From Nocardiopsis potens DSM 45234 (GTDB lineage Bacteria > Actinomycetota > Actinomycetes > Streptosporangiales > Streptosporangiaceae), in the NCBI RefSeq assembly GCF_000341105.1, contig NZ_ANBB01000016.1, forward strand, positions 1-64,000: a stretch of 64,000 bases of DNA. Reading direction: 5' to 3'. The first letter of the stretch is position 1; every line of letters starts with the position of its first letter. This document shows positions 9,324 to 17,718 of the stretch, one piece after another. The position numbers and the translations under genes are program-made. The notes beneath the pieces are model-generated. The model searched no databases and was not told the origin of the DNA. It saw only the letters and a list, made by a program, of their open reading frames with translations.

Positions 9324-10448
9324 TCAGGCCGGGTAGCACTCCACCTCGGTGGCCTTCACCGACGCCCACACCTCGGCCCCGGGGGACGGGGACAGCTCGG
9401 CCAGCGCCGCCGGGGTGATGTCGGCGCTCAGCGGCAGCTCCCCGCCGAGCCGCACCCGCACCTGGTCGCCGAAGCGCTCGACGCCCTCCACCCGCAGCCG
9501 CCACACGTTGCGCGGGGTGCCCACCGGCTCCTCGCGGTAGAGCGCGACCGCGCGCGGCGGGAACGCCGCGAACACCCGGCCGCCGCCCGGCGAGGCCGCC
9601 TCGATCCGGGCGCCGCCCGCAGCGCCCCCCTCACCCGGATCCACCTCGATCGACGTGCCGTGCCGCACCCCCCGGTAGAGGTTGAGCCCGACCAGCCGGG
9701 CCACGTAGTCGGTGCGCGGGAAGCGGGCCACCTCGGCCGGCGGGCCCTCCTGGACCACGCCCCCGCCCTCCAGCACGGTGACCCGGTCGGCGAGCACCAT
9801 CGCCTCCAGCGGGTCGTGCGTGACCAGCACCGCGGCGCCGCCGAAGTCGTGCAGCCGGCGGCCGAGCCCGGCGCGCACCTCCACCCTGGTGTGCGCGTCC
9901 AGGGCGGCCAGTGGCTCGTCCAGCAGGAGCAGCCGCGGGCGGACCGCGAGCGCGCGGGCCAGCGCCACCCGCTGGGCCTGCCCCCCGGACAGCCGCCGCG
10001 GCCGGGTGTGCGCGTACGCCTCCAGCCCCATGTCCGCCAGCAGCGCGGCGGCGGCCGCGCGCGCCTCGGCCCGGCCCGCGCCCCGGCAGCGCGGCCCGAA
10101 CGCCACGTTCTCCAGCGCGCTCATGTGCCCGAACAGCAGGTAGTCCTGGAAGACCACGCCGATCGGGCGGCGCTCCACCGGGTCGGCGGTGATGTCCCGC
10201 CCCTCCAGCAGCACCCGCCCGGCGGAGAGCGGCTGCAGCCCGGCCAGGGCGCGCAGCGCGGTGGACTTGCCCGCGCCGTTCGGCCCGAGCAGCGCCACCA
10301 CCTCGCCGGGCCCGGCGGTGATCCGGGCGTCCAGCCGGAACCGGCCCCGGTCGACGGCGATCCGGGCGTCCAGCGCCGGCTCCGCGGCCTCCGCCCCGGA
10401 GGCCCCCTCCGGCGCGCCCCGGCGGGCGCCGCCCCCCTCGGTGCTCAT
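9324..10448 (-). CDS. modC: Molybdate ABC transporter ATP-binding protein
   Basis: This 374-residue cytoplasmic ATPase would energise molybdate uptake through ModB. It shows Walker A GPNGAGKST, the Q-loop in VVFQDYLLFGHMSALENVAF, signature LSGGQAQRVALARALA, Walker B LLLLDEPLAALD and the switch His in VLVTHDPLEAM. A C-terminal TOBE-like region (about 280-374, LRVEGVERFGDQVRVRLGG and later ASVKATEVE) fits ModC, where it senses oxyanion. The ATG at 10448 overlaps the modB stop as ATGA. It is the last gene of the leftward mod operon and is followed directly by a palindrome. Confidence 0.92.
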   Translation of the reverse strand: MSTEGGGARRGAPEGASGAEAAEPALDARIAVDRGRFRLDARITAGPGEVVALLGPNGAGKSTALRALAGLQPLSAGRVLLEGRDITADPVERRPIGVVFQDYLLFGHMSALENVAFGPRCRGAGRAEARAAAAALLADMGLEAYAHTRPRRLSGGQAQRVALARALAVRPRLLLLDEPLAALDAHTRVEVRAGLGRRLHDFGGAAVLVTHDPLEAMVLADRVTVLEGGGVVQEGPPAEVARFPRTDYVARLVGLNLYRGVRHGTSIEVDPGEGGAAGGARIEAASPGGGRVFAAFPPRAVALYREEPVGTPRNVWRLRVEGVERFGDQVRVRLGGELPLSADITPAALAELSPSPGAEVWASVKATEVECYPA

Positions 10449-11269
10449 GGCGTCCCCACCCATCGGTCGCGCAGCGCGACGAGCACCGCCAGCGAGACCA
10501 GCAGCAGGACGAGGCTGAGCACCACCGCCTGCTCCGGGCTCTCCTGCATGGCCAGGTACACCGCGAGCGGCATGGTCTGCGTCGTGCCGGGGAAGTTCCC
10601 GGCGAAGGTGATGGTGGCGCCGAACTCGCCGAGCGCCCGCGCCCAGGCGAGCACCGCCCCGGCCACCACCCCGGGCGCCGCCATCGGCAGGGTGACCCGG
10701 CGGAACGCGGTCCACCGCGAGGCGCCCAGGGTCGCCGCGGCCTCCTCGTAGCGGCGGTCCGCGCCGCGCAGCGCCCCCTCCACGCTGATCACCAGGAACG
10801 GCATGGCCACGAACACCTGGGCGACGACGACCGCGGCGGTGGTGAACGGCAGGGAGAACCCGGTCCACTCGTACAGGTGCCGGCCGAGCAGTCCGCTGCG
10901 GCCCAGCACCAGCAGCAGCGCCACCCCGCCCACCACCGGCGGGATCACCAGCGGGACGGTGACCAGGGCGCGCACCGCCCGCCGGCCGGGGAACTCGGTG
11001 CGCGCGATCAGCCAGGCCAGCGGCACCCCGAAGAGCAGCGAGACGGCGGTGGCGGCGGTGGCGGTGCCCAGCGAGAGCCACAGCGCCCCGCGGACCTCCG
11101 CGGAGGAGAGCAGCGGCAGCAGGTCGCCCCACGGGGTGCGGATCAGCAGCCCGGCGAACGGCAGCACCAGGAAGGCCAGCCCGATCAGCGCGGGGACCAG
11201 CAGCGCCCACGGAGTGCGGCCGCGCCGGACCGCGGCGGCGGTCCGGCGGCCCGGCGCGCCGGCGGCCAT
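10445..11269 (-). CDS. modB: Molybdate ABC transporter permease
   Basis: This 274-residue inner-membrane permease has about six transmembrane helices. The EAA loop that contacts the ATPase is visible as EEAAATLGASRWTAFRRVTL, and the C-terminal LGEFGATITFAGNFPGTTQT is typical of ModB/CysT permeases. It forms the channel between ModA outside and ModC inside. The ATG at 11269 overlaps the modA stop by one base (TGATG), and its own stop overlaps modC by four, so the operon is tightly coupled. Confidence 0.93.
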   Translation of the reverse strand: MAAGAPGRRTAAAVRRGRTPWALLVPALIGLAFLVLPFAGLLIRTPWGDLLPLLSSAEVRGALWLSLGTATAATAVSLLFGVPLAWLIARTEFPGRRAVRALVTVPLVIPPVVGGVALLLVLGRSGLLGRHLYEWTGFSLPFTTAAVVVAQVFVAMPFLVISVEGALRGADRRYEEAAATLGASRWTAFRRVTLPMAAPGVVAGAVLAWARALGEFGATITFAGNFPGTTQTMPLAVYLAMQESPEQAVVLSLVLLLVSLAVLVALRDRWVGTP

Positions 11270-12051
11270 CACGGCTCCGAGGCGGGGCGGAACCCGGCGT
11301 CGGTCAGGGCCCCGGCGCCCTCCTCGGAGAGGACGAAGTCGACCCACTCCCGGGCGAGCCCGGGGTCGCCGGAGGAGGCCAGCGGGACGATCGGGTAGTC
11401 GTTGGCGGCCTCCTCGGCCCCTTCGATCCCGATGCCCTCCACGTCGCCGTCGGCGGAGCGCACGTCGGTCTCGTAGACCAGGGCGGCGTCGACCTCGCCC
11501 AGCCGGACCCTGGTCAGCGCCGCCTTGACGTCCTCCTCCTGCGAGGCGGCGCCGATCCGCACCCCGGTGGCCTCCATCAGCTCCTCGGCCGCGGCGCCGC
11601 ACGGCACCTCCGGCGCGCACACCGCGACGGTGACCCCGTCCCCGGCCAGGTCGGCGAAGTCCTCGACGCCGGCCGGGTTGCCCGGCGGCACGGCGATCCG
11701 CAGCACGTTGCGGGCGAAGACCTCCGGGTCGCCGTCGGCGAACCCGCCCTCGGCGACCTCGTCCATGGTGGGCGCGTCGGCGGAGGCGAACACGTCGGCC
11801 GGGGCGCCGTCGGCGATCTGCCGGGCCAGGTCGGAGCTGCCCGCGAAGGAGAACTCCACGGTGGAGCCGGTCTCCTCCTCGAACCGCTCGCCGAGGCCGG
11901 TGAAGACCTCGGTCAGCGAGGCCGCGGCGAACACGGTCAGTGAGCCGCCCCGCGCGCCGTCGCCGCCGGGGGCGCCCCCGCATCCGGCCAGAGCGGCCAG
12001 GAGCAGGGCGGACGCGGCGGCGGTACCCGCCCTCAGGCGGCCGTCAGTCAT
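11269..12051 (-). CDS. modA: Molybdate-binding lipoprotein
   Basis: This is a 260-residue extracytoplasmic solute-binding lipoprotein. A lipoprotein signal ends in LAALAGC, so Cys24 or so should be lipidated. The mature protein has the ModA signatures SLTVFAAASLTEVFTGLGERF, VEFSFAGSSDLARQI and GAPADVFASAD, and later VDAALVYETDVRS. These serines and the tyrosine normally hydrogen-bond the oxyanion. It captures molybdate (or tungstate) for ModBC. Its start overlaps the upstream HTH-Mop gene by 8 bp. Confidence 0.94.
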   Translation of the reverse strand: MTDGRLRAGTAAASALLLAALAGCGGAPGGDGARGGSLTVFAAASLTEVFTGLGERFEEETGSTVEFSFAGSSDLARQIADGAPADVFASADAPTMDEVAEGGFADGDPEVFARNVLRIAVPPGNPAGVEDFADLAGDGVTVAVCAPEVPCGAAAEELMEATGVRIGAASQEEDVKAALTRVRLGEVDAALVYETDVRSADGDVEGIGIEGAEEAANDYPIVPLASSGDPGLAREWVDFVLSEEGAGALTDAGFRPASEP

Positions 12052-12451
12052 GCCGGACCCCTCTTTCGGTGTCGCTCTCCACGATGACGTTGGTGGACTT
12101 CACCACCGCGGTGACGGCGGAGCCCGGTTCGAGCCCGAGCTCGTCGGCGGCCTCCCTGCTCATCAGGGAGACCAGCCGGTGCGGGCCGGCCTGGATCTCC
12201 ACCTGGGCCATCACCCCGTCCCGGAGCACCGCGGTGACCAGGCCGCCCAGCCGGTTCCGGGCGGAGGTGCGGTGCCGGGCCGGGTCGTCGCGGTCGCTGC
12301 GCAGGAACGCGGCCAGGGCGGCGCCTTCGACGAGGCGGTGCCCGTTGGCGTCGCGCTCGGCGGGCAGCCGCCCGGAGTCGACCCAGCGCCGCGCGGTATC
12401 GGGGCTCACCCCGGCGAGCGCGGCCACCTCACTGATCCGGAACGTCGGCAT
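12044..12451 (-). CDS. HTH (MerR/excisionase-like) plus molybdopterin-binding (Mop/TOBE) regulator
   Basis: This 135-residue cytoplasmic protein is the first gene of the mod operon. Residues about 3-50 form a MerR/excisionase-like helix-turn-helix (FRISEVAALAGVSPDTARRW, then VDSGRLPAERDANGHRLV). Residues about 68-130 form a Mop/TOBE domain (SARNRLGGLVTAVLRDGVMA, AVVKSTNVIVES), the fold that binds molybdate in ModE and Mop proteins. It therefore probably senses molybdate and controls this operon. The ATG at 12451 begins the HTH domain; the upstream reading frame has no similarity. The role is inferred from domains and position. Confidence 0.87.
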   Translation of the reverse strand: MPTFRISEVAALAGVSPDTARRWVDSGRLPAERDANGHRLVEGAALAAFLRSDRDDPARHRTSARNRLGGLVTAVLRDGVMAQVEIQAGPHRLVSLMSREAADELGLEPGSAVTAVVKSTNVIVESDTERGVRHD

Positions 12452-12562
12452 GCCCGGAAATCTACCGGTCGCAGATGCGAGAGGGAATAGCGGATCGGCC
12501 AGCAGATGCGATGGGAACCCCCGCTTTCCTTGGACGATCCGCCGGACGCCCCGCCCCTGTTC

Positions 12563-12626
12563 CGATGATCTTGACGCTGCGGCCCTATCAACGCGCATTG
12601 ATAGGGCCGCAGCGTCAAGATCATCG
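12563..12626. repeat. Perfect 29-bp-arm palindrome (type I) in the mod/histidine kinase divergent gap
   Basis: Arms at 12563-12591 and 12598-12626 are perfectly complementary over 29 bp around a 6-base loop. The outer part reads gatgatcttgacgctgcgg. Related palindromes occur at 52545-52606 and 61656-61719. Here it lies between divergent genes, so a simple terminator role is unlikely; it may be a dispersed repeat or a protein-binding site. The rest of the 310-bp gap (12452-12761) holds the unassigned promoters of both operons. Confidence 0.85.
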
Positions 12627-12761
12627 GGGAGCGGGGAAAGGGGGTGCCTGCACTACCCCCGGCGGCGTGGTGCCGCCATGGAAACCGCGCCGCCGCGGAC
12701 CGTAGTTTTGGAACCGAGAGACGGGGAGCGGGTCCTGCGGTCGGCGAGGAGGCGGAAGGCG

Positions 12762-14147
12762 GTGCGGGCGCGGATGGCGAGCGGTGCTGCGGCCCGGGCC
12801 GGGAGCCGGTGGCGCGCCCTGTGCGCCGTGCTCCTCGCCCGGCGCGGCTGGAGTGAGCGGACGGTCGCCCTGCTCGGCGTGCTGACCTCGTTCGTGCTCT
12901 CCTTCCTCTACCTCCTCCCCGCGGGCATGCTGGTGGTGAGCGCCAGCTCCCTGGCGGTCCCGCTGGTGCAGAACGTGATCGGGGTCCGCTACGATCCGGC
13001 CTCGCTGCCCTGGCAGCTCCTGTTCTCCGCCGTGATGCTGGTCGGCGCGCTGCTCGCGGCCCGGCTGTGCTGCAGGATCCAGCGGAGCAGGCTCGGCGAC
13101 ACGCACGGCGTCCGGGAGTCCGCCCTGCCCGACCCGCTCGCCCCCCGGACGCTGCCCGGCCGGGCGCTCACCCTGGTCTTCGGGGCGGAGTCCTGGCACT
13201 CCCTGCTCTACGCCTCCCTGGCCGGGGTGCAGGGCCTGCTCGCCGGCGCGTTCGCGCTGGGCATGCTCTTCTACGGCGTCGGCGGCGCGGTGGGCTCCAT
13301 CATCCTCTTCGTCGCCACCCTGGTCGGCGCGACCGGGCTCTCCCCGCTGGAGGTCCTGCCGCAGCAGCTGCTCAGCCTGGTCGCGGGCACGGCGGGGCTG
13401 CTGCTCGGCCTCTGGCTGTCGCCGCTGCTGGTCGGGATGGAGGTGGCGGTGGCCCGCCGGCTGCTCTTCGACGCGCCGGAGATCCGGGTCCGCCGCCGGC
13501 TGCTCCAGGTCCAGGACAGCCGCTCCCGGATGGTGGACGCGGCCGAGGCCGAGCGCCGGCGGATCGAGCGCGACCTGCACGACGGCGCCCAGCAGCGGCT
13601 GCTCGCCGTCACCATGACGCTCAGCCGGGCGCACGCCCAGTTCGACCGGAACCCGGAGAAGGCCAGGGCGCTGCTGGAGGAGGCGCGGCGCGAGGCCAAG
13701 GAGGTCATGGGCGACCTGCGGGACGTCGCCCGCGGCCTGCACCCCAGGGTGCTCACCGACCACGGGCTGGAGGCGGCGCTGCCGGTCGCCGCGGGCCGCG
13801 CCCCGATCCCGGTCAAGGTCGAGGCGGACCTGGGCGGGCGGCCGTCGCCGCGCGCCGAGGGGGTCGCCTACTACGTGGCCAGCGAGGCGCTGACCAACAT
13901 CGCCAAGCACGCCGGCGCGGAGCGGGCCCAGGTCGCGGTGGCCCGGGTGCGCGGAGCCGGGCGCGACGGCGCGGACCTGCTGCGGGTCACCGTCACCGAC
14001 GACGGCGCGGGCGGCGCCGACCCGTCCCTCGGCTCCGGGCTGTACGGGCTGTGGGACCGGGTCGACGCGGTCGACGGCGAGCTGCGGGTGCACAGCCCCG
14101 AAGGTGGGGGCACCGTCCTCACCGCGGACATCCCCTGGGAGGCATGA
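12762..14147 (+). CDS. NarL-type sensor histidine kinase
   Basis: This membrane kinase of about 461 residues senses an unknown signal. The N-terminal half has two pairs of membrane segments, resembling the putative sensor domain common in actinobacterial kinases. The dimerisation/phosphoacceptor site is His273 in RRRIERDLHDGAQQRLLA (HisKA_3). The ATPase domain shows the N box EALTNIAKHAGA and the G box VTDDGAGGADPSLGSGLYGL. The GTG at 12762 has AGGAGG nine bases upstream, so I prefer it; an ATG at 12678 would add 28 residues. The response regulator gene starts 3 bp after the stop. Confidence 0.92.
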   Translation: MRARMASGAAARAGSRWRALCAVLLARRGWSERTVALLGVLTSFVLSFLYLLPAGMLVVSASSLAVPLVQNVIGVRYDPASLPWQLLFSAVMLVGALLAARLCCRIQRSRLGDTHGVRESALPDPLAPRTLPGRALTLVFGAESWHSLLYASLAGVQGLLAGAFALGMLFYGVGGAVGSIILFVATLVGATGLSPLEVLPQQLLSLVAGTAGLLLGLWLSPLLVGMEVAVARRLLFDAPEIRVRRRLLQVQDSRSRMVDAAEAERRRIERDLHDGAQQRLLAVTMTLSRAHAQFDRNPEKARALLEEARREAKEVMGDLRDVARGLHPRVLTDHGLEAALPVAAGRAPIPVKVEADLGGRPSPRAEGVAYYVASEALTNIAKHAGAERAQVAVARVRGAGRDGADLLRVTVTDDGAGGADPSLGSGLYGLWDRVDAVDGELRVHSPEGGGTVLTADIPWEA

Positions 14148-14150
14148 GGA

Positions 14151-14810
14151 ATGCGGATCATCATCGCCGAGGACTCGGTGCTGCTGCGCAGCGGCATGGT
14201 GAAGCTGCTGGAGGACGAGGGCATCGAGATCCTCGCCGCGGTCGGCGACGCCGAGCGGCTGCTGGCGGCGGTCGAGGAACACGGCGACGTCGACCTGTGC
14301 CTGGTCGACATCCGCATGCCGCCCGGCTACTCCGAGGAGGGCATGGACGCCGCGATCCGGATCCGCCGCGCGCACCCGGACGTGGCGGTGCTGCTCCTCT
14401 CCCAGCACGTGGTCAGCAGGTACGCCGCCGAACTGCTCGGCGGCGGCTCGGCCAAGGTCGGCTACCTGCTCAAGGATCGGGTCGCCGACATCGACGAGTT
14501 CCTGGCGGTGCTGCGCCGGGTGGCCGGCGGCGGCGCGGCGATCGACCCCGAGGTCGTCTCCCAGCTGCTCAGCCGGAACTCCGACAGCGCGCTGGACCGG
14601 CTCAGCCCGCGCGAGTCGGAGGTGCTGGGCGTGATGGCCGAAGGGCTGAACAACGCGGGCATCGCGGCCCGCCTGGTGATCACCGAGCGGGCGGTGGAGA
14701 AGCACATCCGGTCCATCTTCACCAAGCTCGACCTGGGCCAGGACGACCACGACCACCGCCGGGTGCGGGCCGTGCTGGAGTACCTGCGCGGCACCGGCGG
14801 ACAGGACTGA
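14151..14810 (+). CDS. NarL/LuxR-family response regulator
   Basis: This is a 219-residue DNA-binding regulator paired with the preceding kinase. The receiver domain (1-120) has acidic residues IIIAEDS near the start, phosphoacceptor Asp53 in LVDIRMPPGY and Lys in YLLKDRV. The C-terminal LuxR helix-turn-helix is visible as LSPRESEVLGVMAEGLNNAG, with recognition helix AVEKHIRSIFTKLDL. It probably acts on its own operon or on the DUF4097 gene 82 bp downstream. Confidence 0.94.
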   Translation: MRIIIAEDSVLLRSGMVKLLEDEGIEILAAVGDAERLLAAVEEHGDVDLCLVDIRMPPGYSEEGMDAAIRIRRAHPDVAVLLLSQHVVSRYAAELLGGGSAKVGYLLKDRVADIDEFLAVLRRVAGGGAAIDPEVVSQLLSRNSDSALDRLSPRESEVLGVMAEGLNNAGIAARLVITERAVEKHIRSIFTKLDLGQDDHDHRRVRAVLEYLRGTGGQD

Positions 14811-14824
14811 CCGGCACCGGCCGG

Positions 14825-14846
14825 CGCGGCCCCGGGCGGGGCCGCG
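14825..14846 (+). terminator. Hairpin after the response regulator gene
   Basis: A 9-bp perfect GC stem (cgcggcccc / ggggccgcg) with a 4-base loop starts 14 bp past the stop codon. There is no T-run, as is usual in such GC-rich genomes. It may attenuate rather than block read-through into the next gene. Confidence 0.5.
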
Positions 14847-14892
14847 GGGACAGCAGGGGAGGAGCGATCCGAACCCCGGGAAGGAAGCGGAG

Positions 14893-15816
14893 ATGACGTT
14901 CCAGGCACGAGGGCTGTACGCCTCGTCGAGCAAGGAGCCGCGCAGGCGGCGGTTCCGCTGGCTGTGGGTGGGCGCGGTGGTCGCGCTGCTGGCGCTGCTG
15001 GGCGGCGCGGCCGGCGCGCTGGGCGCCGTCCCGGTCGGCACGGAAGGGGACTCCCGGTCGTTCGACGGGGCCGAGGGGCTGGTGGTGGAGAACCGCACCG
15101 GCGGCCCGGTCACGGTCACCGAGGGCGGCGGCGAGAGCCTCCGGATCGAGTCCGAGCTGCGGAACACCCTGCTGAACAAGGCCGAGTCCGAGCTGGACCA
15201 GGACGGCGACGGGGTGGTGCGGGCCGTGGCCGAGTGCGAGGGGGCGTTCGGCGCCGCCTGCTCGGTGGAGTACGAGATCACCGTGCCGGCCGGGACCGAG
15301 GTCACCGTGGAGACGGTGAGCGGAGAGGTCGAACTGGCCGGGCTCACCGGGCCGGTGCAGGTCGACACCACCTCCGGGGAGATCGAGGCGAGCGACCTGA
15401 GCGGCAGTGCGGACCTGAGGAGCACTTCCGGCGAGATCGACGTCTCCGGTGCCACCGGGGACGCGCTGCGCGCCGCGACCACCTCGGGCGAGGTGGACCT
15501 GGAGGGCGTCGACACCGCAGAGCTGGAGGCGGAGAGCGTCTCCGGCGGCATCGGCGTCGAGGGCGGCTTCGACGCGGCCCGGCTGAGCACCACCTCCGGC
15601 TCGGTCGAGGTGGAGGCCGAGCGGCCGTTCGAGCGGCTGACCGCCGAGACGGTCTCCGGCGGGGTGGAGCTGCGGGTGCCCGAGGGCCGCACCTACGACG
15701 TGCGCACCGACACCACCAGCGGCTCCGCCGAGGTCGGCGTGGACACCGCCGAGGACGCGGAGAGCCTGATCGACGCCTCCACCACCAGCGGCTCGGTGGA
15801 GATCACCGGCGGCTGA
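14893..15816 (+). CDS. Membrane-anchored DUF4097-type beta-repeat protein
   Basis: This 307-residue protein has a short basic N-terminus, one membrane segment at about residues 24-45 and a long exported region. The exported part consists of repeated beta-strand units. The recurring pattern is TTSGE(I/V), for example VDTTSGEIEASDL, RSTSGEIDVSGAT, ATTSGEVDLEG, STTSGSVEVEA and STTSGSVEITGG. This is characteristic of DUF4097 (adhesin-like beta-helix) proteins. No enzymatic motif is visible. Actinobacterial members often neighbour sensor kinases, as here; it could be an envelope-stress output of the adjacent two-component system. Confidence 0.88.
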   Translation: MTFQARGLYASSSKEPRRRRFRWLWVGAVVALLALLGGAAGALGAVPVGTEGDSRSFDGAEGLVVENRTGGPVTVTEGGGESLRIESELRNTLLNKAESELDQDGDGVVRAVAECEGAFGAACSVEYEITVPAGTEVTVETVSGEVELAGLTGPVQVDTTSGEIEASDLSGSADLRSTSGEIDVSGATGDALRAATTSGEVDLEGVDTAELEAESVSGGIGVEGGFDAARLSTTSGSVEVEAERPFERLTAETVSGGVELRVPEGRTYDVRTDTTSGSAEVGVDTAEDAESLIDASTTSGSVEITGG

Positions 15817-15825
15817 ACGGGGTGT

Positions 15826-15861
15826 GCCGGGCCCGGGGGAGAGGCTCCCCGCGGGCCCGGC
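15826..15861 (+). terminator. Terminator hairpin after the DUF4097 gene
   Basis: A GC-rich inverted repeat (gccgggcccg / cgggcccggc as the outer stem, extended inward by ggggag / ctcccc with one bulge) begins 9 bp after the stop codon. Confidence 0.6.
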
Positions 15862-16073
15862 TCCTCGTCCGGGCCCCGCGGCCGCCCGCGGCCGCCGCCG
15901 TACCGGCGCCCGCCGGCCCCGGTGCCCCGGCGCGGCCGGGGCGAGCAGCGGTTCCGCGGGGCGGGGAGGGCCGCCTCCCGTCGTGCAGGGTGCCCCGGAT
16001 CGCCTAGTGTTCCTGGGGCACGGGTCCTGCCCGTGCCCTGGGAACGCCGAGCCGATCGAGACGGGAAGCCGCC

Positions 16074-16802
16074 ATGGAGGGCACATCGTTCGAGCAGGTC
16101 GTGGACGAGGTCTTCTCGACCCAGTCCGCGCCGCAGTGGTGGCTGGTCCTGGCGACCGGGATCATCGCCCTGGCGCTGGTCTCCACCGGCGGCCCGTGGC
16201 GGGTGGCCCGCAACGTCGTCACCATCGCGCACGAGGGCGGGCACGCCCTGGTCGCGCTGGCCAGTGGGCGGCAGCTGACCGCGATCCGGCTGCACTCCGA
16301 CACCTCCGGGGTGACCGTCTCACGCGGCCGGCCGGACGGCATCGGGATGATCCTCACCGTGTTCGCGGGCTACATCGCCCCCTCGGTGGTGGGCCTGTTC
16401 GGGGTGCTGTTCCTGCTGAACGGCCGGATCACCGCGCTGCTGTGGATCTCCATCGTCCTGCTGGCGGCGATGCTGCTGCTGATCCGGAACTTCTACGGGG
16501 TGCTGTCGGTGGTGGGCACCGGCGCGCTGGTCTTCGGGATCTCCTGGTTCACCCCGGAGGAGGTGCAGGCGGTGTTCGCCTACTTCTTCACCTGGTTCAT
16601 GCTGGTCGCCGGGGTGCGGCCGGTGTTCGAGCTGCAGGCGCAGCGGCGCCGCCAGCCCTCGCCGCACTCCGACGCCGACCAGCTGCACCGGCTGACCGGG
16701 GTCTCCGGGACCGCCTGGGTGATGGTGTTCGGCGCGGTGAACCTGGGCGCGCTGGCGCTGGGCGTGTGGCTGCTGTGGAACTCGGCGGCGCCGGTGGTGT
16801 GA
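16074..16802 (+). CDS. M50-like (site-2 protease family) membrane metallopeptidase
   Basis: This 242-residue polytopic membrane protein has the zinc motif H53-E-G-G-H57 in VTIAHEGGHALVALASG, at the end of the second membrane helix. About six hydrophobic segments follow (GMILTVFAGYIAPSVVGLFG and others). It matches the compact M50B-type actinobacterial proteins. A second metal ligand of the NPDG type is not evident, so activity is not certain. The ATG at 16074 follows GACGGGAAG. The gene ends 43 bp before a strong bidirectional terminator. Confidence 0.85.
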   Translation: MEGTSFEQVVDEVFSTQSAPQWWLVLATGIIALALVSTGGPWRVARNVVTIAHEGGHALVALASGRQLTAIRLHSDTSGVTVSRGRPDGIGMILTVFAGYIAPSVVGLFGVLFLLNGRITALLWISIVLLAAMLLLIRNFYGVLSVVGTGALVFGISWFTPEEVQAVFAYFFTWFMLVAGVRPVFELQAQRRRQPSPHSDADQLHRLTGVSGTAWVMVFGAVNLGALALGVWLLWNSAAPVV

Positions 16803-16844
16803 GCCGCGGGGCGGTGCCGCCGTGCGGCGCCGCGGACGCGGGGC

Positions 16845-16892
16845 GATGAGAAAGAACACCCGGCCGGATCCGGCCGGGTGTTCTTTCTCATC
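16845..16892. terminator. Perfect bidirectional terminator palindrome
   Basis: This 48-bp sequence is an exact palindrome (24-bp arms, centre between 16868 and 16869). It has an A-rich left end (gatgagaaagaaca) and therefore a T-rich right end (tgttctttctcatc). It sits between the converging M50 peptidase and STAS genes and gives a GC stem followed by a T-rich run in both directions. Confidence 0.92.
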
Positions 16893-16901
16893 GGGTGCCG
16901 G

Positions 16902-17261
16902 TCAGCCGCCGATGCTCAGCGGCGCGGCGAGCGCGGAGGGCACGTCGGGCAGCACCGGGATCCGGGTGTCGATCGCGGTGACGTGCAGGATCTGCGCGAC
17001 GCGCTCGTTGGGCGCGGCGAGCAGCACGGTGGCGTAGTGCTCCTTGGCGAGCTTGTGCGCCTGGATCAGCACCCGCAGCCCGCTGGAGTCGATGAAGTCG
17101 AGCCGGGTGCAGTCCAGCACCACCCGGCCGTGCGGGCGGGACTCGACGGCCTCCCGCGCGGCCTGGTGGAACCGCTTCTCGGTGGCCATGTCGATCTCGC
17201 CGTCGAGCACCAGGACGAGGCCGTCGTCGTGGGCGCGGCTGGTGATCCTCAGGGCGGGCAT
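16902..17261 (-). CDS. STAS-domain anti-sigma factor antagonist
   Basis: This 119-residue cytoplasmic protein belongs to the SpoIIAA/RsbV family. It has the phosphorylatable serine motif DCTRLDFIDSSGLRVLI (Ser59/Ser60), the preceding VLDGEIDMATEKRF strand-helix and a final helix. Such proteins bind an anti-sigma kinase when unphosphorylated and so release a sigma factor. The ATG at 17261 was chosen because GGAG stands 5 bases upstream and the domain starts at once; the open frame upstream is low in similarity. No anti-sigma kinase gene is adjacent, so the partner is elsewhere. Confidence 0.9.
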   Translation of the reverse strand: MPALRITSRAHDDGLVLVLDGEIDMATEKRFHQAAREAVESRPHGRVVLDCTRLDFIDSSGLRVLIQAHKLAKEHYATVLLAAPNERVAQILHVTAIDTRIPVLPDVPSALAAPLSIGG

Positions 17262-17718
17262 GTTCGCTCCGGGAGCTCCGGGAAGGGACGCGGAGACAGC
17301 GGGCCGGCCTGCGGCCGCATGCTGGTCGTGGCGGAACTGCTGTCTCATCGTGTGGCTACCCCTCATGCCGGGATACTGCCTACCGGCACCTGCGTGGTCA
17401 TCGTCGTGCGCGAATGCTTCGACGTCGGGGCGGGCAGCCGGGTCGCGGTCGGCCGGGCCGGGAGCGGCCTTCGGGGGCGACGCGTGTGCGCTGGCTCGTG
17501 ATGGTCGGCGCCCGCTCGTTGCTAAGGAGCTTAAAACAAGCATCCGACAGGGACGATACCACACGGCCGTGGCCTATTCGTGACATGGGCGAAGCGGGAG
17601 TGTGTTCGGGGTCGGGCACGGACGGTGCCGGCGCCGGCGCCGGGTCTGGGGGAGCGGGCCGCCGGATGCTAGCCTCAGAAACCAAGCATGTGCTTGTTCG
17701 ACAAGGAGGCGTCTCGGC
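17262..17718. other. Divergent intergenic region (457 bp), promoters only
   Basis: There is no convincing gene here. GC falls around 17515-17580 (ttgctaaggagcttaaaaca), which probably holds the promoter of the STAS gene or of the oxygenase. A small dyad precedes the oxygenase start. Confidence 0.5.
17683..17696. promoter_or_regulatory. Dyad caagca-tg-tgcttg upstream of the TauD-family gene
   Basis: Six-base arms (caagca / tgcttg) lie 23 bp before the start codon, just upstream of the AAGGAGG ribosome site at 17703-17709. The position suits an operator, but no adjacent regulator gene suggests which protein binds. Confidence 0.3.
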
